A DNA stretch of 64,000 bases from Eukaryota sp. TZLM1-RC (lineage: Eukaryota > Metamonada: BaSk clade), in the NCBI GenBank assembly GCA_040285825.1, contig JAUPSS010000001.1:3968001-4032000 (forward strand). The letters run 5' to 3'. Each line of letters opens with the position of its first letter. Position 1 is the first letter of the stretch. Under the pieces are notes generated by a model. The model did no database searches and was not told the DNA's origin. It worked only from the letters and a program-made list of their open reading frames with translations. Below are positions 35,321 through 45,947 of this stretch, piece after piece. Position numbers and translations under genes: made by a program.

Positions 35321-35831
35321 TCACAAACTCCAAATTTCTATCATTTTCTGTCCCAAAATCGTGAATTATAAAATAAATAATCTGTTTATTTTATATAGAT
35401 ATATTGTCAAAGACTGGGCAGATGCTAAATACTGATGACCGCAAAAGAACTTACATTTTGAGCTTAAAGGAGCTTGATTTTTACTCTACTGGACTATAGA
35501 GAAAAGACTGTTGCAAGTATTTCACTTTAGTATCTGGGTATTATTTAAAATGTACGGTTTTCCTAAAAACTGATTCAACTTTTGCTAACCTTGTTCAATC
35601 TGGTAAAATCTGTTTTAAATTCAATTTGATTTATTTATATTTATTATCACCATTAATTTAACAAGCTAGAAGATCAATGTTAAACCAATCTAGCCAATTA
35701 GAGATTATTGACTTACCACCGCCAATGTTTTTCTGAATCTGACATGTTTTTTCTCAACTCTTGTAGAAATCAAATACAAAACCAGCTGCTGGAAAATTGT
35801 GTTAAATACAAAATAAATTAAAAAAATAATA
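35321..35831. other. Intergenic between convergent p47-like and B-box genes
   Basis: AT-rich. No gene recognised. It contains the presumed 3' ends of both flanking genes. Confidence 0.4.
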
Positions 35832-36929
35832 TTAAACCAATTCAATAACAGAATCAGGATACAAAACTTCAAACATCGCTAGATAAGATCCCTCTTCTAC
35901 TTTCTTTACAAGCTCAATCCCTTTTCCTTCCACTCTCAGCTCTTTCTCCTTCAAATCCAACTCCAACGTCAGAACGTCACCCATGCCCCACACCCCACTT
36001 TGAGAAAACGGTCCAAACTTAAAACCACCTAGGCAGCAGTTGAACTTATACAAAGACGGATCGTGAGCAATTCCGACAGAGCCGAGTTCCGATACTAGAT
36101 TTTCTGGCATTATACCAACAATAACACCTGCATTTTGCCCATTAGGTGTGAAATAACGAACCTTCCAAGTGTATTTGTTGCCAGGGTCCATTCTCAAATT
36201 CCCCACGGTAAGGTACCACTGCTCATCCCGTCCTTTGTGAGTTACTTGGCGGTGATCAGGGGACAACACAAGTTCAGATGGAGTGTAATTGGAATCAAAT
36301 AAAAGACCAGAAGAAGGGGAAGAAATGGGTTTGAAAAGTTCAGTAAAGTTATTAGAAAACCTCGCAGACTCTTCTTCAAGATTGTCAAATAGAATGCGGT
36401 TCATCGGAATAATCTGATCATGAGTGTTTCCAAAAATAGACTCTGCTGAAGACACCGCCTCATTAGGATTGATTGGAGTAGCAGTGGAGAGTTGTGAAAG
36501 GACAGATTTATTGAGTGATTTGAGAGATTCAGATAACTGTCGTAATCGAACAGGGAGGTTGGCAGCAACTATTGCAACTTGGGTTTCAAACTTACGAGAA
36601 CAACTATGCTCGATCGATTCGAATATGGAGTTGATTTTGAAGATAATGTGTGATAGCGGAACCGTTGAATGTAGAGAGTGGTTGAGAGAGCATTGAGGAC
36701 ACAATGCTGTCACGCAATCAATGCAAAAGTTGTCCAACATCTGCGAAGGATGGTGAGGACACTCAGTTGGTTTGTGTGGTGGCTGCTGAGAGATTGGGGT
36801 GAGAGTATGATCACTGAGTGTTCGGTAGGAGTGGATAGCAGTGCAGCATTCATCACACAAAACGGAAGTACACTGTGTACAACTTGTTGTTGCAGTGCGA
36901 GACGAACATTCCAAACATTGGTCTTTCAT
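35832..36929 (-). CDS. B-box zinc finger protein with C-terminal SPRY-like domain
   Basis: 365 aa from ATG 36929. Residues ~4-45 form a first B-box (CLECSSRTATTSCTQC...LCDECC...H) and ~52-95 a second (CPHHPSQMLDNFCIDC...LCPQCS). A helical region (~95-200) follows, probably a coiled coil. Residues ~205-365 look like a SPRY/B30.2 module (KYTWKVRYF, NAGVIVGIMPENL, GVWGMGDVLTLELDL). The layout is that of TRIM proteins minus the RING finger, so ligase activity of its own is not expected. Single exon. Function unknown; the SPRY domain is normally the target-binding part. Confidence 0.8.
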   Translation of the reverse strand: MKDQCLECSSRTATTSCTQCTSVLCDECCTAIHSYRTLSDHTLTPISQQPPHKPTECPHHPSQMLDNFCIDCVTALCPQCSLNHSLHSTVPLSHIIFKINSIFESIEHSCSRKFETQVAIVAANLPVRLRQLSESLKSLNKSVLSQLSTATPINPNEAVSSAESIFGNTHDQIIPMNRILFDNLEEESARFSNNFTELFKPISSPSSGLLFDSNYTPSELVLSPDHRQVTHKGRDEQWYLTVGNLRMDPGNKYTWKVRYFTPNGQNAGVIVGIMPENLVSELGSVGIAHDPSLYKFNCCLGGFKFGPFSQSGVWGMGDVLTLELDLKEKELRVEGKGIELVKKVEEGSYLAMFEVLYPDSVIELV

Positions 36930-38131
36930 TGAAATTGAGGAAAGTCCCGATAAATCAACATCTTCAACTCCAATATCACTTTAAAGGCAGACACAACAAT
37001 TCGATTCTGCCAAAATAACTTACTGAAGCTTCTATTGATCCCTTATTCAACAATCTGTTCAAATATCAAAAAAAACGTTAGACAGTAGGTCAAAGTCCAA
37101 TATTTTTAACAGAACTAAAGTTCACAGTTGCTTCCTTTGGTAAAGAGTTGTTAGCATCATTTTCCATGGTTGTTGATTGGGTTCAATCTTTTTTCGGTTG
37201 TTCTATGGTGGCGCGACTACTGAAATGATTCCACAAAAAAGGCAGATATCTTGAATTAGTTGCGATATTTTATTTTTGCAATAGATAACTGAGTTCATAA
37301 CTGCAAACTTGGTTTGGTTTGTCTAAGTTATGATGTGAGTATATTGTTATTCAGAGCCACAATTTGTTGAAGAGCCCACTGATTCGTACTTGTTGTTCGA
37401 AATGTAATGATAAAGTTGGTCACCAAGGAATCTTCCTTAGTTTTCAATTGATTGTTTACTGCATTTGACAAAGTTGTTAAACGTATGGGAGAAATGTGTG
37501 GGGGAAGAATGGAAATTGACATAATCTCGATTGAACACACATATATTGAATAGAACAACAGGCCATGTTATGAGGATACCTTTTCTTATAACCTTTATTT
37601 ATTCATCGATCCTTTAATTGTAGTTAAAATATTAAGAATTAGTGCAAATACGAAATAGAATTGTTACCTCCCATCTATCAATTCATCTTTTTGGACTGTT
37701 TTAAGTGCATCAAGAAGATCAATTTTGTTGTCGTAGACAGTGTGAAGAAGGTTCAGGTGCCAAGATCCACGGAGAGAACTGGGGATTGTTGACAGAAGAA
37801 CAAAAACATTTAAGAAAACATCAACATCGACCGTCACAAAATGGTCGTATCATTTGATTGTTGTGTATCATTGAATCAATGAATCATTTCTCATTTAATG
37901 ACTGAAATTCTTCCTGATTACATAAATGCAAATGCCTTTGGAAAAAGAATTGTTGAATAATTGAATATAATTAAGCCTGAAAATGTTCAAGAAGTTGTAT
38001 TGTTTACCTTTAGAAAACAGAGACCTCTGTGAACATATTTTCAGTAATTTATTACAAGATTGTTTAGCTACAGTTGAAATAGCGTCTGCCTATCTATTAC
38101 CACTTTATTTGAATAATTGCAGCCGAGTGCA
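36930..38131. other. Intergenic, 1.2 kb
   Basis: No gene recognised. A small inverted repeat (CGACC...GGTCG) lies at ~37828-37847. The minus-strand ORF at 37328-37558 has no recognisable features. Confidence 0.4.
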
Positions 38132-38215
38132 ATGAAGAAACCCAGACACTGCTGTAAATACACAATCAAAAGGCAATCAGTTACAGTTGTCACTCATCTA
38201 ATAACAAAGCATAAT

Positions 38216-38976
38216 ATGTCCAGCACCAGAACTTCCCGCAAAAGAAGAAGCTCTCAGCGGCAAAATCACAGAGCTTTCACCACATGTGCAATCTGTATTG
38301 GTGTAAAACGTTCCGATGAAGATTGGTCTATTAAAATGACTCCTGCATGCGACCATGAACGAACATGCTGTGACAATTGCATCAGAAGACATGTAAGAGA
38401 AGAGCTGATTCAAAAGAATGCTTTTCGTGATGTCCCTTGCTTACACAGCTCTTGTAAAGCTACAATGACCTTTAACACCCTGAAAAACTTTGCATCAGCC
38501 ACAATCTTTGAAAGGTACGATAATATGTTGTTGAAACGCCTTGTTGAATCTATGCCTGAATTCAGATGGTGCGCTGCCAGTAGCTGTGGATGGGGGGCAA
38601 TAATAGAATCAGGAGAAGAAAATCCCATCATTCACTGTATGGCATGTGCTGCCAAGACTTGTTACATTGACAGGGTTCTCTGGCATGAGGGTAAAACTTG
38701 TAGAGACTACCAAATTAGTGTGTATGAATCTGAGGAGAATGCAAATCGAAACTACATTAACCAAAACACCAAGCCGTGTCCTTCATGTAACCATGGGATT
38801 GAAAAAATAGATGGATGTGATCATATGACATGCAGTGTGTGTCAGTATGTTTATTGCCCTTTTGTAATCACAGATATGAATTCTGTTGGCGTTGTTCGGC
38901 AAACTACAAAGGTGAGGAGGGTATTCGAGCTATTGGTAACACAGCACATGCTCGTAGTTGTCGTTACTATGCATAA
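38216..38976 (+). CDS. RBR-type E3 ubiquitin ligase, copy 2
   Basis: Near-identical to copy 1 (32134-32843) from RING1 to the end but on the opposite strand. The start is taken at ATG 38216 (MSSTRTSRKRRSS) because the sister copies also have short basic N-termini; ATG 38132 would add 28 residues. A 29-nt intron (38845-38873, GTATGT...ATCACAG) sits in RING2; splicing gives CQYEFCWRCSANYKGEEGIR and stop at 38974-38976. RING1, IBR and RING2 cysteines are intact, including the catalytic Cys in GCDHM. The two copies differ in the N-terminus and the last residues (HARSCRYYA versus HAPTCHWYM). Confidence 0.9.
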
Positions 38977-39219
38977 CCGTTGCATACGTTCTAGGTCCGA
39001 AAAACTATGTAGAGTTCATTGTTATAAATCCACTACAAACATTGAAGTTACAAAATACTCTTGTCTTACAATTTAACGTTTTGATGGTTCTTTTGGTCAA
39101 CCTAAAGTTTGTAAAAATAAATTGTAAATAAAATTTTTGTGGCCAATAATTCAAAAAAAACAAACAGTTTACAGTGAAATTTTTAGATTTCCTGTAAGTC
39201 AAGTCTTTTAAAAACTTCA

Positions 39220-39922
39220 ATGCATCAAACCAGACGCAGACTGTCCTACAAATTCAAGCAATCTCAACATGTGTGTACTATATGTATGTCTGACAAACCA
39301 AATAGTGAGGATTGGTCTGTTAAAATGACTCCTGCATGCGATCATGAACGAACATGCTGTGATGACTGTATCAGGAGACATGTAAAAGAAGAGCTGATTT
39401 CAAAGAATGGTTTTCGTGATGTCCCTTGCTTACACAGCTCTTGTAAAGCTACAATGACCTTTGACACCCTGAAAAGATGTTTGTCAGTTGATGACCTCCA
39501 ACGATATGAATTAAGGCTCCTTACACGATGTTTAGAGAGTGAAGCAAAGTTTAAATGGTGCTCAGGAACAGATTGTCAATGGGGAGCAATATTGGAAGAT
39601 GTAGAACCACATCAGACAGTTTTTTGTTCATCCTGTTTCTCGCAAACAGCGCTCAACACAAATGGGGAATGGAAGACAGAGAGCACATGCAATGGGTACT
39701 ACGTTGGATTTCATCAATCGGCAGAGGAAAAGACCAACTTATGTTACATCAATGCAAAAACCAAACCATGCCCATCCTGCAAACACGCCATTGAAAAAGA
39801 TGGTGGGTGTGATCACATTACTTGTGTCTCTTGTCGGTATGTCCCACCTCAATACTAACCTTATGTATGAATTCTGTTGGGCATGTTTAGGAAATTATAA
39901 GTCACATAGTAGCTGTAGGTAG
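39220..39922 (+). CDS. RBR-type E3 ubiquitin ligase, copy 3 (diverged; odd splice acceptor)
   Basis: Starts MHQTRRRLSYKFKQSQHVCTIC 243 bp after copy 2. RING1 is highly similar to the other copies, including DNA-level identity around 39420-39475. The IBR is diverged (FKWCSGTDCQWG...CSSC) and RING2 has KPCPSCKHAIEKDGGCDHITC with the catalytic Cys. The frame stops at 39858 unless 39837-39864 (28 nt, GTATGT...TACTAACCTTAT) is removed, after which it reads CRYEFCWACLGNYKSHSSCR-stop at 39922. That intron would end in AT, not AG; no AG fits. The gene either uses a non-canonical acceptor, has lost splicing, or contains a base error. The C-terminal tail is shorter than in copies 1 and 2. Confidence 0.75.
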
Positions 39923-40259
39923 ACTTAAGTAATAGGAAACATTAGTCTTGACATTAAAGAGGAGACTTGATGAGATGAAAATTTGACAAAACATTGCACT
40001 TCAAATTCTCAAGGACATTATTTTCCAATTGAGTGAGACAATTCACTGAAAGCACTATTAAACTTTCTTTTAAACCATTGTGTGGACCGCTGGAAAATTG
40101 AGATTGTGAACTGATTATTACGATTTTTGTCTTGAACCAATGTTACAAACTAAAGAATTTAGTCAGGAAAATTGAATTAATTATAACAAGATAATCAACT
40201 TACTATCAACAACAATTCAATCACTGTTATTGTATTATCGCAAATTAAGTTAAATGCTG
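39923..40259. other. Intergenic after RBR copy 3
   Basis: AT-rich. Nothing recognised. Confidence 0.4.
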
Positions 40260-41440
40260 GGTGTAAGTAGAACTGCTAATGTGGATTTCTTATTTACCCA
40301 AATGGAAGGGTGGCCTTGGTTTTCACAATCTTACCTTATTGTATAATGTCAATTTCTGAAATATCATATTTTGTTAAACTCTTTTGATGCTGACTTGAGA
40401 AACTTATTTGAATTAATGAAACAAAGAAGATTTATCTGGAAACAGAAGTTTAATTTAATTGAAAAACTGGAGCATTATTCTCGATTGGTTGAAGAAAGAT
40501 GACAAATACTCAAATCTATCATAAAATTATTTCCAAATTTAAAAATGATGAAATTCAAGGAAGAATCGACACAATCATGGAGTATGAAGTACAATCTTCA
40601 ATGAGGAATGTCATGTTGAATTCAGATAATATGAACGCTGATCATCATTGGCTGTCCACGTCGATTGATTTACCACCTAGAATCAGCAAGTTTGCAATTA
40701 ATTCTTCCTTGACTGTCTTTCTTACTGCTGATAACCATTATCGAGGGAAAATTTGTCGAAAATGCCTGATGGATCTCAACTAATGTCTGCTATGTGCTCA
40801 TTATGTCAGTCCGGACCTGCTATTTTGTGTAACATTTTTTGCAGTTGTCAAAGTTATCGTATCACCGAAATACACAACAGACTAAATGGAGAGATGATTC
40901 AATTTTAAATAGTTTTTTAACCTCTTTCTTCCTTTCCTAGATCATTATGATGTTAACTGCGTTTAACCTTATCACACAATTTATTACGTAATTTTGACCT
41001 GGACTAACTCTTATCTCAAAAAATATTGATGAATCAAGAAGGAAGACAGTCCTGATTTGTGAGTTAACATCACCGATGGAATAATATTAAGTTAGTAGAC
41101 ATACACTAGAAAGTACAAAATATCAGAGTTTTGAATTGATTTAAAAAGTTTCAGCAAGGGAAATAATTGCTAATAGCTGCATTTCATTGATGAAGAGATT
41201 ACTCATTCTAAAGTTTAAAATGAAAACCATTTGTAAAGAATTAGCATTTCAAGCACTCAATTACTCATATGGCATCTTTTCAGGTAGAGGATCTCGTATA
41301 GAGTTGACTGATGGAACAGAATGATAGAAACACTATGGGTGTTGGTTTAAAAGTGTTCAAGCTCAGTATTTCGTGTTAATTGTTAATAGAAAAAATTGTT
41401 TTTTGATATTAATAGAATGTATTTCATAATAAAATTTTTT
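40260..41440 (+). mobile_element. Decayed non-LTR retroelement B, 3' part, copy 2 (longer)
   Basis: Broken frames read SRTANVDFLF and then PKWKGGLGFHNLTLLYNV (the GGLG motif that follows LINE reverse transcriptase domains). A 94-codon frame (40499-40783) ends LPPRISKFAINSSLTVFLTADNHYRG, the segment usually found just before the zinc knuckle. Next come CSLCQSGP...CSCQSYRITEIHNRL and a broken restriction-like endonuclease. The part from ~40640 matches copy 1 at 7885-8685. It is the most complete remnant of family B here and is not functional. Confidence 0.7.
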
Positions 41441-41501
41441 TAAGTAATGTCCCCACCGAAAAAGCTCTAAATAGTGTCAAATAGCCGCTTTCAAACACGC
41501 C

Positions 41502-41528
41502 CGTCTGTTTTCGAACAGACGTTTTTTT
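41502..41528 (+). terminator. UUCG-loop hairpin followed by T7
   Basis: CGTCTGTT-TTCG-AACAGACG is a perfect 8-bp stem with a TTCG loop, followed directly by seven T. In RNA this would be an exceptionally stable hairpin with a Pol III-style terminator. No known small RNA was recognised upstream (41440-41501), so this may be the 3' end of an unidentified ncRNA or chance. Confidence 0.4.
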
Positions 41529-42014
41529 CTCACTAGTTCATGGAAAACGCTTTGGAGAAAAGTTGAAACGAGCAAATGAAATTTTTGATGAACAAAATCT
41601 AAGTTTCATTTTGAAGTCTAGCTATTTTTTTAATTTTAAAAAGAGTAGTTTCAATTTTGGTTCAGTTTTCCAATCCAACAAAACTAACTTATTAAAATAT
41701 GGAAAGAATGATATCCAAGTAGAAAGAAGTGGTGGTTTCTTAGCTTAGTTTAGCTCTGATCAGTGTTTTCTTCTTTTAAATAACGAAATTCAATTCTAGG
41801 TATTAGGGGCTCTACCTTACAGAATGAAGACCCTAGATAAAGACGATAAAAACTCTAGATTAGAGTCCATCATAATGTTTCAAAAGTGGAGGTCACCCTA
41901 GATGAACAGTTGGATAAAACATGCGCTGCCTGCACCAAATTAACTGAGGAAAATTGTTTTTGAAGAGAAGATAAAGAATTTTTTAAATAAATCCGACTAA
42001 AACATTATCTTTAT
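41529..42014. other. Intergenic with one unassigned 61-codon ORF
   Basis: The ORF at 41563-41748 (+) (MKRANEIFDEQNLSFILKSS...) extends upstream in frame as HGKRFGEKL but has no family I know. The rest is the downstream flank of ALG11. Confidence 0.35.
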
Positions 42015-43403
42015 TTACTCTATTTTCTTCCTTGAAAAAAACCTAGATGTACTCAAAGTCATCAAAAACGTTTTAATAAAAGATTCTTGACTAAACCTCT
42101 TCACTGCTCTCCTTGCACCATGTTGTATGTGTGACAAATGATCCCAGTTACCAAGTAGAACAGTCCCCAACGCCCTTGCATACTCCTCCACATCAGAGCA
42201 AAGAAAACCGGTCTGAGAACCATCTTGAAGAGGAATAACAATATCGGAGAGAGGGCCACCTGAGCAATGGGCAATGGGGATAGCACCAGAAGCCATGTAC
42301 TCTACCACAGAAATTCCAAAATGCTCGGCAGTCATGGCATGAAGTCCAGCTTTGGCAACCTGTAAACGTGCTAAAAGGTCAATATAAGCAAGATTTTCCT
42401 TGACCACAACAGAATCTTCAAGACCAAGTTCAACAATTCGCTCTTTAATACTATCAACCATTGCCCGATCTTTTGGACGTACACTACCTATTAATTCTAA
42501 AACAGGTTTTTCGCTAAACTTATTTCCATATTTTTCCATCATAAATTTCCAAGCATCTAGCATTAAAAAGTGATTTTTTTCAGGCCTAAATTGGGCAACA
42601 GCCACGACCACGTTTTCTCTAGGTGCCAGTGGTAATCTTTTCATTGCACGAGTGTCGCAAGGGGGATAGACGATAAGAACATCATCTCTGTTCCATAATT
42701 GAGTAATGTGGTTATACGTCCAAGTAGAATTGACCATGACAACGGAAGTAAATTTGGATACAAAGAGGTAAAAAAATGAAAATAGTCTGTAATAAAGAAT
42801 TTTAATTAAAGTCAATAATTTTGAATTCGCTACCCAATTGCGGTTGTTGTACAGTTGGCGCCGTGATTTAATTCGAGTAACCATTTCAGAGGTGATGATT
42901 GGATAATGTACATAGCAAGCAACGTTGCTACCCCCAAACACTCTAAACAAAGGATAGGTGAATGCGCTGCCCATAGTGTCAATGTAATAAGAAGGGACAA
43001 AGCGGAGAAGACACTCTAAACCGACTAGTAAGGATGCGAATGATTGGAAGAGTAGAGTAAAGAAAGGGTAAAGCTTTGGATCAAGAAGAGTTCTTGATTT
43101 GATAAAAATGAAATTGACAGGGGACAGCTTAACTCCAAAGCTGGATTGGGCTTTGGTGAGGATGGAAGTGGGAGTTTCCCCACAAGAACGTCCTGTGTAG
43201 ACGTAAATCTTGAGTTTAGGGTCATGTTTCTGTAGTGCTTGAACAGCAAACCACAGCACGCGTTCCCCACCACCTGCGTCATTGGCATACGGATGGAAAA
43301 ATGCTACAGAATTTTTGACTTTACGAAAGCGTGAGAGTATAAAGAGTAATGTACATGAAGTAGTAAAAGCAAGAGCAAGTATGCTTAGAAGATAAACATA
43401 CAT
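42015..43403 (-). CDS. ALG11: ALG11 alpha-1,2-mannosyltransferase
   Basis: 462 aa, single exon, ATG 43403. It adds the fourth and fifth mannose to the lipid-linked oligosaccharide on the cytosolic face of the ER. It has an N-terminal membrane anchor (~5-25), then the ALG11 start FFHPYANDAGGGERVLW, the YVHYPIITSEM segment, and a GT4 glycosyltransferase domain with QFRPEKNH and the EHFGISVVEYMASG donor-binding (EX7E) motif near the C-terminus. Length is normal for the family. It is divergently paired with the FxPKIN repeat gene, sharing a 364-bp upstream region. Confidence 0.95.
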   Translation of the reverse strand: MYVYLLSILALAFTTSCTLLFILSRFRKVKNSVAFFHPYANDAGGGERVLWFAVQALQKHDPKLKIYVYTGRSCGETPTSILTKAQSSFGVKLSPVNFIFIKSRTLLDPKLYPFFTLLFQSFASLLVGLECLLRFVPSYYIDTMGSAFTYPLFRVFGGSNVACYVHYPIITSEMVTRIKSRRQLYNNRNWVANSKLLTLIKILYYRLFSFFYLFVSKFTSVVMVNSTWTYNHITQLWNRDDVLIVYPPCDTRAMKRLPLAPRENVVVAVAQFRPEKNHFLMLDAWKFMMEKYGNKFSEKPVLELIGSVRPKDRAMVDSIKERIVELGLEDSVVVKENLAYIDLLARLQVAKAGLHAMTAEHFGISVVEYMASGAIPIAHCSGGPLSDIVIPLQDGSQTGFLCSDVEEYARALGTVLLGNWDHLSHIQHGARRAVKRFSQESFIKTFLMTLSTSRFFSRKKIE

Positions 43404-43767
43404 GGGATATAGGATTGATTACCAGATTTATAACTTTGCACTTTGGCCTCTTTGACTTCTTCAATGAATAAACGAATCTGTAGTGATTCTGGTACATCCA
43501 CTCTAAAGCTTTAAAAAACAGTTCTATGATGCAATGTTTGAATTTAGAGATGTATACCTTAATTAAAATTTGTTTCAATGACAACAGTCCAATTAACATT
43601 GTTGTATGACACTGAATGAACTCCACGTGTAATGGTTTTCAAGCAATAAGACGATTTAAATCTTATTTACATTCGAAAAATCATTTAAATTAAATTGCAT
43701 CAAATAATTTGAATTAGTCATCCCCCAATCCAGGTCTCCTTACCACCCAGGTCACGGATACAGCACA
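43404..43767. promoter_or_regulatory. Shared upstream region of ALG11 (-) and FxPKIN gene (+)
   Basis: A 364-bp gap between divergent starts. No specific element recognised. A bidirectional promoter is inferred from position only. Confidence 0.4.
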
Positions 43768-45579
43768 ATGACCGATATCTCAAATCTCAGTCTTCCTGAG
43801 CGCATGGCTCTTATTGCCAAGGAACGTCAGCGGAAACTTGAAGATGCTGTACGTAAACGAGAAGAAGAAGAACTCAACGCCTCCACATGTTCTTTCCGTC
43901 CCCAAATCAACAAACAGTCCAAAGCAATTGATCGTGCTCTCCCTCTAGTTGACTACTTTCAAAACTGGATCAGTGACAGAGACCTCAAACTTACCAGTAA
44001 ACGTAACGAATCCGAAGCAGCTTCCCCTGCCTCTCCTGCTACTAATCCAAGATCAGCCAAACTAGCCGAGAAATGGAGGACTCGTGATCGTTCCCCCTCC
44101 CCTCCTCCCGAAGAACCCTCCTTCCAACCAAAGATCAATCCCAAGTCGGCCTCGCTTCAGAATGATGTTCCTCTTCCTGAACGACTCAGCTCTGTCGCAG
44201 AAGAACGTCGCTCCCGGCTGGAAGAACTACGAAGGCAAAAACTACTGGAAGAAGAAGAAGAGCTTAAAAAGTCCCTTTCTCCTGATATTTCTCTTCTCAA
44301 TCGTGTCAGAGGCTCAAACATTGAAGATGATCTTTATGTACGAGATAAAGAAGCACAAGAACGTCGTCTTTTAAAACTAACCCAGCAACTCCACGAAGAA
44401 CAAGCCCAGTATAAGCCAAAGATTAACCAACGTTCAAGACAGCTGGCGTCTAACCGTAACCCAGCTTCCAAGTCTAGTTCACGTAACACCAGTCCAGGTG
44501 AGAAAGTTATGAATCCTGATGACGACCCTGATTTAACTTTTACCCCGAAAATTAACCCTACCTCATCAAAAATTGCGTCTGGGGCTACTCCAAAAGGAAC
44601 ACCAAGAACTTTGTACCTGTACAAGAAAAAGTCTGAAATTGAGCGGAGCAGGGAATCTTTAGCTTCTAGCTTAGCTGATAGGGAGACTGTAGGATGTACT
44701 TTTTCGCCCAGGATTACTAAAAAAGCCAAGAAAGCATCATCTTCTACTCCTTCTTTTCAGACGGAAGGTAGCATTGTTTCTAGAACCGAAGCATGGAAGA
44801 AAAAGAGGGAGCAAAGGGTTAAGAATGAAAAGGAACGACTCTTGGAGGAAGAACTAAAGGAATGTACGTTTACCCCCAAGAGACCTCAATCTAAGGTCCA
44901 ACCACCCAAAAAAGCTTCTTTGGATCAGTATTATGGCGTTTCGAGTTTTGTACAGCGACAACAAAAAGCTAGACAATTACGAGATGAGCAAGATCCTAAT
45001 AAGTTAGTCTCTAATGGATCGAAATGGAATGGTTCCTTGACCAAGCCTCAGCCGTTTAGGTTTAATAATAGAGATCGCAATAATGAAAGCAACAACAAGC
45101 CTACTACGCCTGTCTCTAATGCTTTTGTTGTGTTAGATGATGTTGATCCTATGCAAGATGTCAATATCAATGAATGGAAAGCAAGAAAGAAAGAGAAACA
45201 TGAAGAAGAATCTGTTCAAGTGTCATTAACCGAAAAACCTTGGAGAACCGGAACTAATATCGATATTGTTGATTCTCCCAAGAGTGATCGTGTTAAGAGA
45301 AAATGTGGTTGCTGTACTACTGAGTTTTGTCAGGAAATGCCTGATTTGGATGATATTGATTTTACTGATACTCAAGGAAGACATGCAGGCGAATTGGAAT
45401 TTTATAAAAGATTACAGCAAAGTCGAATTAAACCTGAAGAACCAAAGACAACTTGGTCGCCTGAAGTCACTGTTCCAAAGGAGTTTAAGTTTAACCAAAG
45501 GCCTGCTTCTGGGCAGATTTCCTCTCTAGCAAGACCTTATTCTGATGGTGGTCGAAGTGTTTTGAATCTTGATGGGTAG
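43768..45579 (+). CDS. FxPKIN-repeat, coiled-coil protein of unknown function
   Basis: 603 aa, highly charged, no introns. A short motif recurs: CSFRPQINKQSKAI, FQPKINPKSASL, YKPKINQRSRQLA, FTPKINPTSSKIA, CTFSPRITKKAKK and CTFTPKRPQSK. The motifs are separated by stretches with predicted Glu/Arg coiled coil (ERLSSVAEERRSRLEELRRQ). The start MTDISNLSLPERMALIAKER resembles the segment LPLPERLSSVAEER before the second repeat, so the unit seems to be LPERxxxxxxER + coil + FxPKINxxS. C-terminal ~150 residues are Ser/Pro/Asp-rich with a KCGCCTTEFC cluster. Similar [ST]FxPxIN repeats occur in protist cytoskeletal proteins, so a flagellar or cytoskeletal role is plausible but unproven. Confidence 0.7.
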   Translation: MTDISNLSLPERMALIAKERQRKLEDAVRKREEEELNASTCSFRPQINKQSKAIDRALPLVDYFQNWISDRDLKLTSKRNESEAASPASPATNPRSAKLAEKWRTRDRSPSPPPEEPSFQPKINPKSASLQNDVPLPERLSSVAEERRSRLEELRRQKLLEEEEELKKSLSPDISLLNRVRGSNIEDDLYVRDKEAQERRLLKLTQQLHEEQAQYKPKINQRSRQLASNRNPASKSSSRNTSPGEKVMNPDDDPDLTFTPKINPTSSKIASGATPKGTPRTLYLYKKKSEIERSRESLASSLADRETVGCTFSPRITKKAKKASSSTPSFQTEGSIVSRTEAWKKKREQRVKNEKERLLEEELKECTFTPKRPQSKVQPPKKASLDQYYGVSSFVQRQQKARQLRDEQDPNKLVSNGSKWNGSLTKPQPFRFNNRDRNNESNNKPTTPVSNAFVVLDDVDPMQDVNINEWKARKKEKHEEESVQVSLTEKPWRTGTNIDIVDSPKSDRVKRKCGCCTTEFCQEMPDLDDIDFTDTQGRHAGELEFYKRLQQSRIKPEEPKTTWSPEVTVPKEFKFNQRPASGQISSLARPYSDGGRSVLNLDG

Positions 45580-45947
45580 TAAACGGAGTTTGTATTATAT
45601 TGTTTGTTAGTTTGCCATTTTATTTTTATATAAAAAAATATTCACAGGATGTCTTTGGTGTTTTGTTGAGTTTAAACAAACATTGACACACACGAAGAAA
45701 GGTATTTCGGTTTTATTTTGAAATGGTAAATTTCTAAATACAACATCGAGGTTTTCAAATAAATTTGTGTAGTTAGCAATTCTGATTGGGGGAGAAAGTT
45801 TAAAAATTTGAAGTATTTATTTTCAAGCTAAGAAGTAATGTATTAAAAAAGAAAATTTCAGTTAAAATTTTCCAATTAAACCTAAATTTAACAAAGTGTA
45901 CAATACCGCCAAAAAGACTAAATTATATAAAAACTAGAGCAAAAAAA
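45580..45947. other. Intergenic between convergent FxPKIN gene and NSA2
   Basis: AT-rich 3' flanks. Nothing else recognised. Confidence 0.4.

Noticed and set aside
37328-37558. 76-codon minus-strand ORF
   Set aside because: No recognisable domain, weak composition signal and no neighbouring context.
38198-38631. Minus-strand ORFs opposite RBR copies
   Set aside because: Antisense to conserved zinc-finger coding sequence, present only because the two copies are near-identical.
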